A stretch of DNA of 64,000 nucleotides from Neofusicoccum parvum (taxonomy: Eukaryota > Ascomycota > Dothideomycetes > Botryosphaeriales > Botryosphaeriaceae): positions 1,674,001-1,738,000 of the forward strand of contig CP087211.1 of the NCBI GenBank assembly GCA_020912385.1. Direction: 5' to 3'. Numbering within the stretch: the first letter of the stretch is position 1; the number at the start of each line of letters is the position of its first letter. The notes beneath the pieces were generated by a model. The model ran no database searches. It saw only the letters and a list, made by a program, of their open reading frames with translations, and was not told the DNA's origin. A program made the position numbers and the translations under genes. Shown here piece by piece: positions 19,833 to 32,681 of this stretch.

Positions 19833-20894
19833 CTACCGTCCCACATTCTCCAAGCCCGGCATGTCCTCGAACCCGCCCAGATCCTTGATGAACTGCTCGA
19901 AGTCCACGCCCTGCTTCTCAAACAGCTCCTTCGCCTTGAGCACCGCGTCCTGCTGGCGCTCCGGCGTGAACCCGCCGGGCAAGCTGCTCTCGTACTGAAT
20001 GAGCTCGATCCACCTGAAGAACAAGCTCTCCTTGCCCATCGCCGTGAGCCGGTCCTTGAACGCCACAATCTTCTTCCTCCCCTCGTCCTCAGCTCCATGA
20101 TCCAGCTTGTGCACCTCCCACACGCACCAGCCCACCGCCTCGCCCCCATACACCCAGACGCTCTTCTCAAACTTCCCCTCCTCAATCTCGCCGTTGTCCA
20201 CCGCCTTGTGCGCCCGCACCATGGCGTCGAAATCCAAATCCCAGCTCGCGTTCTGCATCAGGTACCCCGTCTTCTCCCGCACGTACCTCTTGTCGATCGC
20301 CGGCAACACCCTCGTCTTGAACCACGGGCTCTCCTCCCCGCCGCTCCCGTCGGTCTCCTCGCCCAGCAGCTCCTTCGCGCCCCAGCCCCTGCTCTCGCGC
20401 ACGTAGATTTCCCGGCGCCTGAACCCGACCGCCCACCGCCACCGGCACGGGTTGCCGGGCGCCTCGGCGAAGAAGGTCAGCGGCCACGTGCCCACCACCA
20501 CCACCAGCACGTAGTCGGCCAGGAACATGGCCGCGCGCCGCGCCGCGATGCCCGCCAGCTGCGCCCACGTCGCCGCCTCGCGCGCCACGCTGTGCGCCGT
20601 CTGGTTGCCCAGCGCCGCCAGCAGCATGTCCCAGTACACCGGCAGCGCCGCCCACGCCCGCCACAGGAGCAGCCCCGCGATCCCCGCGTTCAGCAGCACC
20701 GGCACCGCGAAGATCCGCTTCTTGAACTCCGCCGGCTGCGTGTCGATGTGCGTGATGTACACGCGCTCCCGGTCCAGCGTCGACAGGAACGGCTCGAGCT
20801 CCGGCGCCCGCGAGAAGGGCGGTGGCGGCGTCGCGGGAGGCGCGGCAGGCTTCGTGCCCGCTTTGGCGCCCTGCTTGGCGGCTTTGCGGGCCAT
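19833..20894 (-). CDS. conserved fungal two-pass membrane protein
   Basis: Single exon, 353 residues. A basic and Pro-rich N-terminus (MARKAAKQGAKAGTKPAAPP) is followed by FLSTLDRERVYITHIDTQP. Two hydrophobic segments follow, at about 61-79 (IFAVPVLLNAGIAGLLLW) and 122-142 (AMFLADYVLVVVVGTWPL). The C-terminal half is soluble, with WDLDFDAMVRAHKAVDNG, EVHKLDHGAEDEGRKKIVAF and a FEQFIKDLGGF tail. It looks like a fungal protein of unknown function anchored in an internal membrane, both termini probably cytosolic. I do not recognise an enzyme motif. Confidence 0.75.
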   Translation of the reverse strand: MARKAAKQGAKAGTKPAAPPATPPPPFSRAPELEPFLSTLDRERVYITHIDTQPAEFKKRIFAVPVLLNAGIAGLLLWRAWAALPVYWDMLLAALGNQTAHSVAREAATWAQLAGIAARRAAMFLADYVLVVVVGTWPLTFFAEAPGNPCRWRWAVGFRRREIYVRESRGWGAKELLGEETDGSGGEESPWFKTRVLPAIDKRYVREKTGYLMQNASWDLDFDAMVRAHKAVDNGEIEEGKFEKSVWVYGGEAVGWCVWEVHKLDHGAEDEGRKKIVAFKDRLTAMGKESLFFRWIELIQYESSLPGGFTPERQQDAVLKAKELFEKQGVDFEQFIKDLGGFEDMPGLENVGR

Positions 20895-21695
20895 TGTTGC
20901 GAGCGGTTGGTTCGAGAAGTGTGGGTGCGAGGTGGGAAGGCCAATGGCGGCCGGGTTGGTTGTGGTGCGAGGGTTGGGGGGTTTAGGAGGAAGGGACGCG
21001 CGGGAAAGCTGTCATGAGGCGGAGTTAAGGTGGGTTTCTCCGACGGACCCACTACCATGATCGTTCCATGGGTAAAGCTCCTGCACGTTGTGGTTCCTCT
21101 GGACCACGCACCGCGCTTAAATCTTGGTTTGTCTGATCCACTCAACGGCCCTGATCATGTGTCACCTTCGGAGCAGACTGCAATCACAATCCGAGTCGAC
21201 GGCTGCGCATTCAACACCATGCATTGGCATCCAGATATCGCTGAGCTGGATAAAGCAATTATCCTGAGCTTGACCGATCATTGCAAAGCAACAAAACAAA
21301 CAATCCAGCAGAACAGACTTCCATCATGAGTAGGCCCCTTAAACCCCTTTTTGAATGAGAGAAATAAGGTTTCAACACCAAACAAGAAACCAGAAAGAAG
21401 AAACCAGAAAACACAGCTGAGAAAGAGAATTGAACCTTTTGAAGAGAGCCGAGTTGTAGATAATACAGAACCCTCCCACCCGTGATTGTGTGATCCGTGC
21501 CGTCCCCCTTTGCAGGAAAAAAACTCATCATCTCAATACGCAGCTTTCATGTCCATTCGAAAGAAGGAAAAAGAGAAACCCGATATGAAGACCCGATCCC
21601 CCTTTAAGCACCCCAGTTTGTTCCAGTTATCCACACCTAAGTGTCCATGAGTGATAAGCTTTTCCGAAACCGGGTGAACCTTGAACGCCAGGTGT
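20895..21695. other. intergenic: promoter left, DEF1 3' UTR right
   Basis: The first 150 bases are the upstream region of the membrane-protein gene. From about 21240 on, the sequence is A/T-rich, consistent with a long DEF1 3' UTR. No gene seen. Confidence 0.45.
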
Positions 21696-24600
21696 TTAAT
21701 GACCATAGTTGCCGCCCCACCCGCCACCGCGCCCGTAGCTGCCGTAGCTACCAAATCCTGCTCCGTATCCGCCGTAGCCACCGCCGTGGCTCTGTCCGCC
21801 CTGGTGTCCTCCAAGCCCGCCCAATCCATACTGAGATCCAGGGTAGCCGCCGAAGCCCTGCTGGTGCGACTGTGGCGGCGGCAGGCCGGACTGAGCACCC
21901 TGGCCGGCCGAGTTGGTGGCAGAGCCGGGGCGGCCAGGCTGACCGATCGACGACGGGCTAGGTCCGGTCGCAGCCTTCTCGCCGAAAGGCTTCAATGAAT
22001 CCTCAGTGCCAGCCTGGGAAGCCGACTGCTGCTGACCGTATGGCTGGTTTTGCCCGGGGAAGACGCCCTGGTTGCGGCCGAAAACATCGGGCATGCCGCC
22101 AAATGCACCGCTGCTAGCCGTGTGCTGCTGCGTCTGCGAGGGCTGCGTCGAGCTAGCACGGTAATCACCAAGTCCTCCAGCAAGAGCACTGTCGCGACCG
22201 TGCATCGAGGAAGCACCGTGCATCGAGGAAGCACCGAACCCGCCAACGTTTGCCGGAGACGAGCTGTGAGCATCATAGGTAGTCTGAGGAGACATACCGT
22301 AGGCAGCGTGGTGGGGCTGGCCGTACATGTTCTTGCCAAAAGGAGCGCCGTAGCCTTGACCGCCGTACGCACCGCCGAACTGGTTCATGTAGGCGTTGTA
22401 GTAGGGGCTGTTGTAGTAAGGGTGGCTACCGTAGGGGAAGCCGCTGTGACCAGTCTGTCCGTGGGGCTGGTGCATGTGCTGAGACTGGGCTGCCGGGTGG
22501 TGCTGAGCAGCCATAGTGGGAGCGGGGGTGTTGTGACCGCTGTTCTGAGCGTCGCCATAACGGCTCTGGTTCTGTGATGATAAGTCAGGTACTAATTTTG
22601 AAATAGATGGTGAAGATAGATTGTTCGGAGACTTCGAGGACGAGTCCCTTTGTGCAGAATCAACGGGGTTCAGACGGGAATCCCGGGACCACTGGCCAGT
22701 TTGATAATCTGAGGAGCCAGAGTATTCGCGACTGCTGTGGGTCCCAGAACGCCGCGTCCGGAGGCGGTCGGGAGAATGTGAAGGAATATAGCCTACCTGT
22801 TGCGATTGACTGGTGGGGAAAGCAGAATCGCCGGCTGCAGGACCGAATCCACTTCCGGTCCTCTGTTCCTGCGCGTTGGCTTCCTGCTGTTGGTTCCCAC
22901 CAGCTTGCTGTCCGTATCCAGCGCCGTAGTAGTTCTGGTACGCATTTCTCTGCTGGTCAGATGTGTAGTACGATGAGTAGTCATTAGGCGCAGACGAGAA
23001 ACCTCCAAGGGAAGAGGGGGCCTGAGGTTGTTGAATGTTCTGCGGCTGCGTGTGGCTCGGGAAGCTATCGAACTGGTTGGGCTGCGAGACGGGCGCGCCA
23101 AACGGATCGTAAGGCTTCTGGGCCTGGGCTGCCGGCTCCGACTGCACGTTGGTTTGGCCGTAGCGGCCGAATTGGCTGTAGGGCTGAGCAGCTTGGCCTC
23201 CGATAGCAGGAGATTGTTGCTGAGGTTGTTGGTTCACAGGAGGCAGACCAGGGGCCGGCTTAGGGGTGGGGACGGCGGGTTCCTGGGGCTGCGCCTCACT
23301 AGGGACAGCAGGCTGGCGAGGAGCAGGAGGAAGAGAGGTCCTCGGCTGCTGGGTGGGAGAGTGCTGGGGAGGCTGCGTGCGCGTCTCGGCCTCCTCACGG
23401 TCTTCATCGACATCAAGCGCGGCATCGCCGTTCAAACCAAGGCTGCCAAACTGCACAGCCGCACGATCCACCGCATGGTTCCCGGGCATGACAACTGCCT
23501 CCTGTTGTTCCAAAATCTTCCTCTGATAGCTGGCACTGCGGCCCTGGGTAGAGGTAGCCTTCTGTGCAGACGCGGCAAATCCTCCAATAGTGGGGCGTGC
23601 CGCCGGCGTACGCTGAGGTCCGGTCAAAGGTGTCGCAACTCCAATTACGCTGCCGCTAGCAACGGTGCTAGCAGCAGTACCAGTCGGGGGCGGGTCCGCA
23701 ACATCTGGCAAGTTCTCGACATTCTCTTTGGTGAGCTCGTCCTTCGACGGAGTGATCTGGGTGGAGGGGACTTCAGGCACTTCGGGGGTAGGCGCGGGAG
23801 GCTCTACGGCTACAGCAGGCGGCTCTGGAGCGGGGGCCTCGTCGGCGGCGGGAGGTATGGGGAGTTCTTCAGCTTGGACTGCGGTTTCAATCTCCTTCGT
23901 CGGTTCGGGTACGGCTGCTGGGACGGGGGCGGCGGGCTCGGGCGGCGGGGCAGCAGCAGCAGGCTTGGGAGGTGCAGGTGCGGGCTTCGGCTTCGCAAAC
24001 ATCTGGGCCCACGTCTTCTTCGGGGGTTCCTGAGGAGCAGCAGGCTTCTTCACAGCCTCAACTGCGGCGGCCGGCTTGGCATCCGCTGCGGTATTCCATT
24101 GACCGTCTGCAGCTCCATCGGTTCCGTCCGCAGCTGCGGACGTGTCCCATGCGTTGTTCGAGTCGGTCGTCGTCACCGGCGTGTCCCAGGCAGAAGACTC
24201 GTTCGTAGGGACAGAAACGCCTGCACCAGAGCGCGAGCCGTTCGCCGCATGCGCTCCGCCGCGACTGCCGCGGAATCCACCTCTGCCACGCTCAGTTCCA
24301 CGCCCGCGGCCACCGCGAGTGCCCTCAAAGCGGCCTCTGCCACCGCGCGCAGTGCCAGATGTCGCGGCGGCTTCAGAGCCGACTGCCGAGGTGTCCTTCA
24401 CCTTCGAGCGCGCGCGGTCGTTCTTCTTGGGGACTTCAGCGAACTGGGAGATCTGTCCTGTAGGCGGAGGCTTGTCAACACTGCGCGGCGGAGTAAATAC
24501 AGGCGGGCGTCGGGGTAAAACCTTCTAGGATCTTCTCGCTGGCCACGTTGAGGTCACCGTCGCTCTCGTGCAGAGCCAGCAGCAGGTCGAGGTCGGTCCA

Positions 24601-24819
24601 GTCGGGGAAGGTCTCCTTGATGGTCGCCAATTGGATGGCATACTGTTGCCTCAGCTGGCCCAGCTCGCCCTCCTCGGCAGAAGCGTCGATTGAGCCTGCG
24701 CTTTTGTGGTCGCCGTTGGTCTTCTGGGATCTGGGGCCGCGGGAGCTGTATCCACCGCGGCCGCCGCGGGCTGAGCTCCTGCCGCGAGGAGCTGAAGGCC
24801 GTGATTGCACTTCAGACAT
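21696..24819 (-). CDS. DEF1: RNA polymerase II degradation factor Def1
   Basis: Exon 1 24819-24522 joins exon 2 24457-21696 through a 64-base intron, giving 1019 residues if no other intron exists. Residues 58-100 form a CUE domain (IKETFPDWTDLDLLLALHES, then ASEKILEG), and the junction restores SQFAEVPKKNDRARSKVKD, typical of fungal Def1. The rest is low-complexity: RG-rich, Pro/Ala-rich, then long Gln/Tyr/Gly-rich segments ending GGWGGNYGH. Def1 promotes ubiquitylation and removal of stalled RNA polymerase II after DNA damage and is processed by the proteasome. A 225-base stretch (22796-22572) has intron-like ends without a stop; if spliced, the protein is 944 residues. Confidence 0.88.
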
Positions 24820-26573
24820 TATGGACGGGGGTTGGGGGGGGCTGCCGGTGACGCAGTGGGGGGTTGGACGACGATGGAGGGTCAGGGCCGCAAGGGCTGG
24901 TCGGTCGACGCGATGACGACGGGAAGCGGAGCAGGAGCGAGCCTTCAGCTTGAGGGCGAGGAGGGTTGCAAGCCGACGCAGGCCTGCTCGGGGAGGGAGG
25001 CAGTGTGAGGATCAAGCGTGGGCCGGGCGGCTCAGCAAGGGGAGCATGGAGCGGTGGGAGCGTTGAAGAAGGCAGGTGATGCAGTGGTTTGCGCTGGACT
25101 TTGAGAGAGCAGCGCCCAAGAGCCAAAGCTGCTGGAACAGGCAAGGTTTATCCGCCGCGCACGCCCACAACCGGCGGTAAACATCAGCCCTCCCCGTAAC
25201 AAACCGCCCACGCCGTCACACGACGAGCCCCAGCCCGCAGCCCGCAGCCCGCTCCGCCCTGTGCGCGCGCCGGCATTGGCGCTCCGCTGCGCGCCCTCTG
25301 CGCGCCCTCTGCGCCAGCAGCCAGAAACGCACCCGCGACGCGCGCCGCGGCGGGCGAGGCCCACGGCGCGGCGTGCCCATGCGCGGCAGAACGAAACGTA
25401 ACGCGTGTAGTCAGCCGAGCGCGTATGTAACGATCGCCAGCGCCAGCGCCGCACCGCAAGCGTCAGGCCAGCGCGTCGCATCCAAGTCCGCTGTCCAACC
25501 TCAGCGCGCCTGCTTGCCCGCTCCATTGCGCGCGCTTCGCCCCCGTCCCGTCAGCCCGCCTGCGCATTCTGTGCTGCGCCGCCGCCATGCACGCCTGCGC
25601 GGCCCGTCCGACGTCTGCAGGTCCGCCGTCTGTGTCGCGCCCCTAACCGCAAATGCTCGCCGCCAATCCTGCCCCTCCGCTCTGCCAGTGCACCGGCCCT
25701 GCAGGAGTGTTTGCGAGCACACGCGCGACAGCCTCACGCCCATCAGCGCGCGACAGCGCATCTCCGCCCTCCGCGAGCAGGCATTCTCGGTCCAGGCTTT
25801 TGCCACACCGGCCCGTCGCGTTGCGTCATTGGCCACCTTTTTGAATTGTTTTCTTCACCGCCAATCAGATGCTCTTGATCTAGCCATCGACCCAAGCCTG
25901 CTACCGCCAGCCGTGCCAGGCCGCACATCGGGCTGCCCAGCTACTCTCCTGGAATTCACGTGAGTTGTTCATTGGCGATGAGCTTTGGACAACGCCGAAT
26001 CAGATTGTGAAGATGCGTGCTTTCACATTTACTGATTTTCATGTTTCGATCTATGTGCATTTTGAGAGTCGTCAACTACGCAAGTATACTGTGTGCCCAC
26101 AGAGAAGCCTAGTACGGTGGTTGCCTAACGGTACGGATGTTCACAGTCGTACTCAGCCTTGCATGTACAACGCATGCAGGTAGGGCAAGAGTATATACAT
26201 CCAAGCCACTGGCACAGCCTAATCGCATACGTTGAAGAGTAAGCCCACCTTCCTTCCTCCCAATTGTGGCCGCAACTCTTTACGATGGATCCGCCTACCA
26301 ACTTCCCCCTTACTACATTTGCCTTGTCTAGGTTTCACGTCTAGCTCTATAGCGCGGACGCAGCATTCTAGAAACCTAGATTCCAAACACAACTCATTCT
26401 ACCATATCCAGGTGATCCGGAGAAGGGATTACCATCGGACAACGTACATACGAGGGATCGGGTTACGGCCAAAGTGCGTTGCAAAGAGGATGGCTCAAGG
26501 CAAAAGATGTGATACTGCGCGTAGCGGAAATGGTTTATTTCAATGACACCCTCAAAACCACTCGTTCCTTACT
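24820..26573. other. long intergenic region, GC-rich then AT-richer
   Basis: The first 1.1 kb is very GC-rich with many overlapping open frames on both strands, none with a domain; it is probably the DEF1 promoter and 5' UTR. From about 25960 the composition drops to AT-richer sequence without features, apart from the 3' flank of the metalloprotease gene. Confidence 0.45.
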
Positions 26574-27620
26574 TCAAAGGGTATACCTCGACTTCAGGTG
26601 GCGCCACCAGTCCCTCGCCATCCATGCGTCAAATTCAGTGATATGATCGGCGCTGTTGGCCAGCATAACGAAGTTAGTGACGCCGGTGGGAACCCAGTCG
26701 TAAAAGTCTGCACCAATTGTAAGTATGCCGAAGTGTTATCGTCGGACTACCGCTGCTGAAAACTTACCATCAAGCGCGAACGTATGGCCCAGCTCATGAA
26801 TCACCGTCTCGATATTGTCCTTCTCCAGACCGCCAATAAACTCCTGCTCGCTCAGACGCTGGCCCCAATCACCGCCCGCGCCCGCGCCAAACTCCATTGA
26901 CGATGTGATCCAGAGGCTCTGGTCTGCACACAGCCGCGTTAGCACCCACCGTCTCCGCCCTTCGTCTTCTGAGATTTTCGGAAAAGAAAAAAAAACTCAC
27001 CATAGTGCTTCTCCGCGCCCGCCTTGCACCCCGAATAGTCTCCATCCTGATGGAAAAACCGGCCGCACCCCTCATCGCACTGCGGGATTCCCTCCGCATC
27101 AGTGCCGGTGTACACCTCAATACCGGTCGTATCACCCTCCAGCAGGGCCTTATCCTTCACCGCCCAGCCCACCACCTTCACCGGCACCTCATCATACGGC
27201 CAGCCGTCAAACCCCTTGAACACGTCCATCCACTTCTTGAACTGGCGCTGGATCGCCGTCTCGGTGAGCGTGCGCTGCGCAGCCGTGACCTTGCTGTCCG
27301 ACTCCCAGCGGACGCAGTAGTTGATGGAGCCGTTGTTCGCGATCACTTGGTCGTATCTGGGGTGGGCTCACTTAGCTGCATGTCCCGGCGGACGGGGAGG
27401 GGATCCGAGCTCACCCGTAGTTCTTGAACTCGAGCGCGTTGCCGTAGGTCGTGGACGTGTGGTTCCAGACCTCCTCGAGCGGCTTGACCAGCTCGGCCGG
27501 CGGGTCCCAGGTGGTCGCGGGCGCGGGCGCCGCCTGGCGGCGCAGCACCGTCTCGGTGAGGGGAGCGGCCTGCGTGCCGACGGCGGCAGACAGAAGAGAT
27601 AGAGCGAGTGCGGATTTCAT
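26574..27620 (-). CDS. secreted zincin-type metalloprotease-like protein
   Basis: Exons 27620-27415, 27356-27001, 26923-26768 and 26707-26574 on the minus strand give 283 residues. A signal peptide (MKSALALSLLSAAVGTQA) is followed by NYCVRWESDSKVTA and QRQFKKWMDVFKGFDGWPY. The zinc site is HELGH at residues 230-234 (IETVIHELGHTFALD), the HExxH motif of zincins. The C-terminus is EFDAWMARDWWRHLKSRY. Fungal relatives are sometimes labelled cellulose-binding family II or metallopeptidase, but substrate and activity are not established. It is a likely extracellular protein, perhaps acting on host or substrate polymers. All introns are GT-AG with clear frames. Confidence 0.87.
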
Positions 27621-28986
27621 GGTGGTCGGCAAGAAAAAAGGAACGACTTTGTTTTCCGAGCAAGGAACGACTATCCTCCAAAGAAAGAGAGGACTTGGTT
27701 GTTTCAATCCATTGCCATGGCGGAGGCGATTTTGCTATATAAGGACTGTCCGGCACGACGGCAAGAGCAGTCGTACCATGAAACTCCGCAATGGCCGGGA
27801 GCATTTGTTCAGGAAATAAGAGTAGGGGTGATCTGTATAGCGATCATGACACTGCCAAGTGCCTATACGAACCACTCAAAACGATGTTTCGACGCTTGGC
27901 GTTGACTAAAGTCCGCCCGGCTTGGCTGTGGATAATGGCACGACCGTTTTCTTGGCTTGCGAGACCATGAGGGCCGTAAGTTTCATGTATGGAGACTGGA
28001 AGCACCAACGCCCACCAATGGCGTGCAGAAGCGCGGAATACGTGAAGCCGGTCATTGCAGATCATCTATCGAGAGACTGTCAGTGGACCTGGGCTCTAGA
28101 CTTCATGGCGACGGGCAATCCCGTGTCTAAATGTTTTTGGAAGTGATTAGCAGACCATGGTGCTCAACCGTCGGTGCCATGTGGCGATATGGGAGAACCC
28201 TTAGACACGGAACTATGCTGCATGTTTGCTGGACGAAGACACATGCATACACACCTCGGAGGAGCTCTACAACCGTGCGCAGTCCACACCGTCACGGCTA
28301 TCACGAGGCCCTCCAACTCTCTCCTTGTAGAGTCCTTGACGAAGACACGCACCTGCTCTTTCTCCATTTCAAAACTAGAAGAAGTTATCAAGAGAGTAAA
28401 CCCAGGTCTACACACTCATCCACCCAGACCAATGTATAAAGTCGTAGAAGTAGACGAAGAAACGCCATAGAAAGGCAAGGGGGACGAGCGAACGGACAAT
28501 GCCTCCCTCGCATCTCGTAACATCCAGGTATTCACAGAAAGAGGAGAGAAAGCAAAAAAGCAAGGCGACTTGTGTACGTATGTATCGATCAACAACGCAA
28601 ACGACAAAAAGCCAACCCACAACAAAGAGTAACAGAAGCGCGAGGGACGACATGTTTTTTTTTCGGAGGCTCTTAAGAGATTAAAAAGGGTACTAACTGC
28701 CACAGCCCAACATTCACCTTCGGACACGCACACACAGCAGTGTAGGGTAACCTGCCAACCAAAAAACACGTACACCTAGAGACAGCGAACACTTGTGTCA
28801 AATCGCAATGCTCCTAGCCGGCCCCCTCGTTATCCACCACCTCCCACCAACATTTGATTGCTCTGGAGAGAAAACCGCTGCCCGCCCTACAATGCAATAG
28901 TGTGTCGAAACTAGGTTGAGGAGGGAAAGAAAAGTATGAAGAAAAGGGGGATGCGAGAAGGAGTACCCGCCCGGACCCCGAATCGA
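27621..28986. other. intergenic, no gene recognised
   Basis: Promoter of the metalloprotease gene at the left and probable AP-2 alpha 3' UTR at the right, with A-rich stretches. Nothing else seen. Confidence 0.45.
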
Positions 28987-31920
28987 TTAGTGGGGGGCCA
29001 TGCCCTCCGCGAGGCGCTCCGCCATCGTCTTCAGCAGCGCGGGCGGGACCGAATCGTCCGTTGCGCGAATGGTAAGACGGTACATCTGTAGCATATGTTA
29101 GCGGCCAGTCAACTTCCTTGTAGTTATCCGTCGAAAAGAACTCACCATGGTATCAAAGTTCGGCTCCAACCGCATCAAACACCCAACCCTTCCCTCATGC
29201 ATATGCAGCACCGTGGCGCCGACAAGGTTCTTCTGGTTCGGGTCAACACCATCTAGAATACCCCACTTGAAGCCCTCGACGACTCTCCGAGTGTAGGTCA
29301 TGTTTGTGGTGCGGTTTTTGCGGGTGAGACCGAAGACCTTCTGTGCCTCGCGCGGCGCACCGCCAATCTGCTTCCAGCGCTTGAAGAAATCATCAGCCGA
29401 CAGTTGCGCGCCTTCCATATACTTGTACAACAAGACCGGCAGCTGCAGGGTCAGTCCTTGCAGAGAGCCCGAAAGGTAGGAAATGCGGATTGTCGGGGGG
29501 TGTTCAAAGACGTTCTTGGCTTCGAACATGATCATCTGCTGGGTCTGGCCATCTGGGTGGATTGTTGTATCCGGTAGTGACTTGATGTCCGTCTTGAGGG
29601 TTTCAGCGGAGCGGTTGTCTAGTGTTGTGGTGAAGGAGGTCATGATCGACGAGGACTTGTTGCTGAAATACAGGATGATGCAGCCAAGCTCGCCACGGTA
29701 TTCGGACCGCAACCCAATCTGGATCTGCTGGTCTTCGTAAAGCACACCTTCCGGCCGGAGAAGTAGCCTGTTGTAGCCAACCTCCCAATCCGGGCTCAAG
29801 TGCACAGCGCTGGCGAGGTTCGCGCCCTTGCCGCTGTCTGGGTGCAAATCGAGACCCATCAGGTCGGCAACTCCATTGGCTGCGCCATTACCGTTCGCCG
29901 TTGGTGTTGTAGGCGTGCCGTTGTTCGACAAAGCATTGGTGAACGACCGCTTCAGACCGGTGTTCTGCACCAGGTTGAACTCCTTCGGATCCGTGTTCGC
30001 GTCCCTGCCGCCAACGACCCAAGTTCGCTTGTCGCTAGAGTTCGCGTGCTTCTGGTGGAGGCGGGATAGAAGTGCCGAGGCGCGTTCAGGGAATGGCGGC
30101 ATCTCATCGCAGACAGTCCGTAGCAGGTCGTCTGTTGGAAGAGTCGCCAAGGCCAGGTACTCGCACGCTCTTTGCTGGAGCTCCGAGTCCAAGGTGTGGC
30201 TGAAGTCGGAGAAGACCTGCAAAAGTTGCGGCTTGATTTCGGGGAACAGATTGACGAATTTGACAAAACATGACAGAATGATAGCACGAGTGCTGGAAGA
30301 GCAGCCCAGCATCTTCCCCCGCAACGCATAGAACTGCTCGATCGGGCTGCAGCCCTTATTATCGGCAATCAAGTGGCCGAACTCTCCCAGGAGATAACCG
30401 CCAATTTTGACCAAGGTCTCATGGCAGTGTTCCGCCTTGACGTATTGAAGGATGTTTTGGGCCGCATATACCTGAAGCTCCTCATTGTTCGTGACAATCT
30501 GGATGACACGCTGCCAGACCTCATCGCTGACATGGTCACCCGCCATGGCAATCAGCCGTAGCGAGATATCCACATACCATTGGACATCGGTAGCGTATTT
30601 CTCCGTCAAAATGGCAATCTTCAAAACCATCTCTTCCCTGATTGCAAAGTCGGCCGTTTGAAGGTACTTTAGGAGCTCCGAAACGATGGGTGCTGCGTTG
30701 GTGGAATCACACATGCTGTAGAGCAAGTCCAGACCCTGCCGACGAACGCTGATATCCCTGTCCCGCAACGATCCGATAATAATACTCTGGTGCTTCTTGA
30801 TCGGGTCCAGAGTCTCAGCTCGTGCTGCCAGGTGCGTCATGGCCTCCAGTCCAAGATACCGGACGTTTGTTTCTCGTGACTGGATGAATTTGCCTAGCCG
30901 TGAAGAAATCTGTACCATCAGATCGTGCTCCGTGTCCAGGTGAATGACCAGGTTGATGGCCTCGAAAAGAACAGCATTTTGAGCGTTGTTCTGCTGCACA
31001 TTCTTCGGCATCTCCATTGCTGAGTCCATGATGCGCTGCAAGGATTCTCGGATCAAATTACGGACATGGGTGTCCTCCGACGGCGGGTAATACTGGAGCA
31101 GCCGCAGCAGCTTGACCTGAATCCACGGACACGGGACCTTGTAGTAAAGATAGTCAGCCGCACACTCGCTGTCTACCACAATCTTTTTCAAACGGTGCGC
31201 GGCCTTGATGTAGCTCCCGCGATACTGTTGCGGGTTGTCCTGCAGCAGCGCCATGATGAGCGATGTGACAGACAGAGCCACACCCATGTCCGGATCGTCC
31301 ATCAATGCTATTATGCGCTCGGCCCATTCCTGCTGCACGATCCCAGGGAACTTCCGGTAAAGACGCAGCAGCGTGAGGGCGGCCTTCTTCTTGACGAAAG
31401 ATTTGGATGTCGGAGAAATCAGCAACCGGTGGACGTCCATTGCTAGCGCCTCGCCCATCTCCTTGCCTCCGACATTGGCGATGGCGTGCAGCGCAAGGCA
31501 GTTGAACAGCTCATTATGGTCCAGGAGGTCCTTCCGTATGCTGTTGACGACCAAGTGCAGCAGCTCGTGCTCCTCGTGGAGGAACAGGGTGACGGCCAGG
31601 TAGCCAATCTGCTTCTCCGAGTACTTATTCGCGCTGATCAGGTTGACGGCCTCGAGGTGGCCAAAGTCGACGTTCCAGCCCAGGATGTAGATGTACAGCA
31701 GCTTGCAGACGTACTTCTTCTTGGAGTAGCCGTTGAGGCCGCCGTCCTTGAACTTCTGGCGGATGTTGGCCAGCTCCTTGTTGATGCGCTTCTCCTCGAG
31801 CTCGCGCGCGCGGGCGTTGCGCAGATCGGCGATGAACGACACCAGCCCGCGCATCGAGTTCTGCTGGCCGGAGCTCCCGCGGCTGAACAGGCCGCCGCCG
31901 CCGCCGGTGTTGGAGGCCAT
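28987..31920 (-). CDS. APL3: AP-2 complex subunit alpha
   Basis: Exon 1 31920-29146 and a short last exon 29085-28987 give 957 residues. The N-terminus is Gly-rich (MASNTGGGGGLFSRG), then MRGLVSFIADLRNARARELEEKRINKEL opens the adaptin trunk of HEAT-like repeats (about residues 20-590). A Ser/Asn-rich hinge (about 650-700) leads to the ear (alpha-adaptin C2 and platform) ending in MYRLTIRATDD and LAEGMAPH. Ignoring the final intron would instead give a 15-residue tail ending KLTGR, so the last exon matters. AP-2 links clathrin to PIP2 and cargo at the plasma membrane during endocytosis. The almost intron-free coding region differs from most neighbours. Confidence 0.95.
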
Positions 31921-32681
31921 GGGTGCTGGGGGTGGTGCTGGCGGCGATGGGTCGATGGGGCGGTCTCTTGGAGGACCAATGCGGCGCTCTCTTCTTCGCC
32001 TCGGGGGCGGCGGAGGTCCGCCGGGATGTCAGCGGGAGGGCAGCAGCTGGGCTCGCAGGCGTCGGCGCTGCTCGCGTTTTTTTCGTGTCGTCCGGCAGCG
32101 CGTAGGGGGGCAGCGGCGGAGGTATGCGGAGGTAAGGAGCGTGAGGGGCGGATGTCTTGGCCGGAGAGTCGCGGTGGCTGAGGGCGCGCGCGTGCTCGAG
32201 AGAGGGGTAGGTAGAGGACACGAGGGTGCTCGACGCGTAGGCTGCTGGGGCGACGCGAGGCCGATGGGCGGGGGGGATTATTTTCGTCAGGCTGGCGCAA
32301 GGAGGCTCTGTCGCGAGCATGAGCTGTCTTGGTACCCCGGGAGCTTGCCGCCCACCCGCCCTGCCTGCTGGCCCTGTCGACTCGGAGGCCAGGTTGACCC
32401 GACGAGGCGATCGCCAGCGCGCGGCGATCGTCGCGCCCTCTCCACGCCTCCCCGACGCCTGCAAGCGGCCAGGCACGCATGTGGGCCGCTGGTGATGGCA
32501 TTCTGCATTGGTATCGCTGCTTAACCTAAATCCAAAAACCCCCGCCCCGAGTCCGCAACCATGAAACCCGCGCCCAGCCTGCCCGTGGCGGCTCCCTTAA
32601 CGCCTTGCAACTCCGTCCCCATGCCTGCATCCCGCACGTCGCCCGCGCAACCCTTCCGAACGACGCCGAGCCCGCAATTGC
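31921..32681. other. AP-2 alpha upstream region
   Basis: GC-rich 5' region of the AP-2 alpha gene and 3' flank of the metallothionein-like gene. Long open frames on both strands here reflect base composition. No gene seen. Confidence 0.45.

Noticed and set aside
23028..24518. 496-codon plus-strand open frame
   Set aside because: Antisense to the low-complexity part of DEF1, a common artefact of repetitive codons.
25373..25963. 196-codon plus-strand frame
   Set aside because: Lies in the GC-rich DEF1 upstream region with comparable frames on both strands; no recognisable features.
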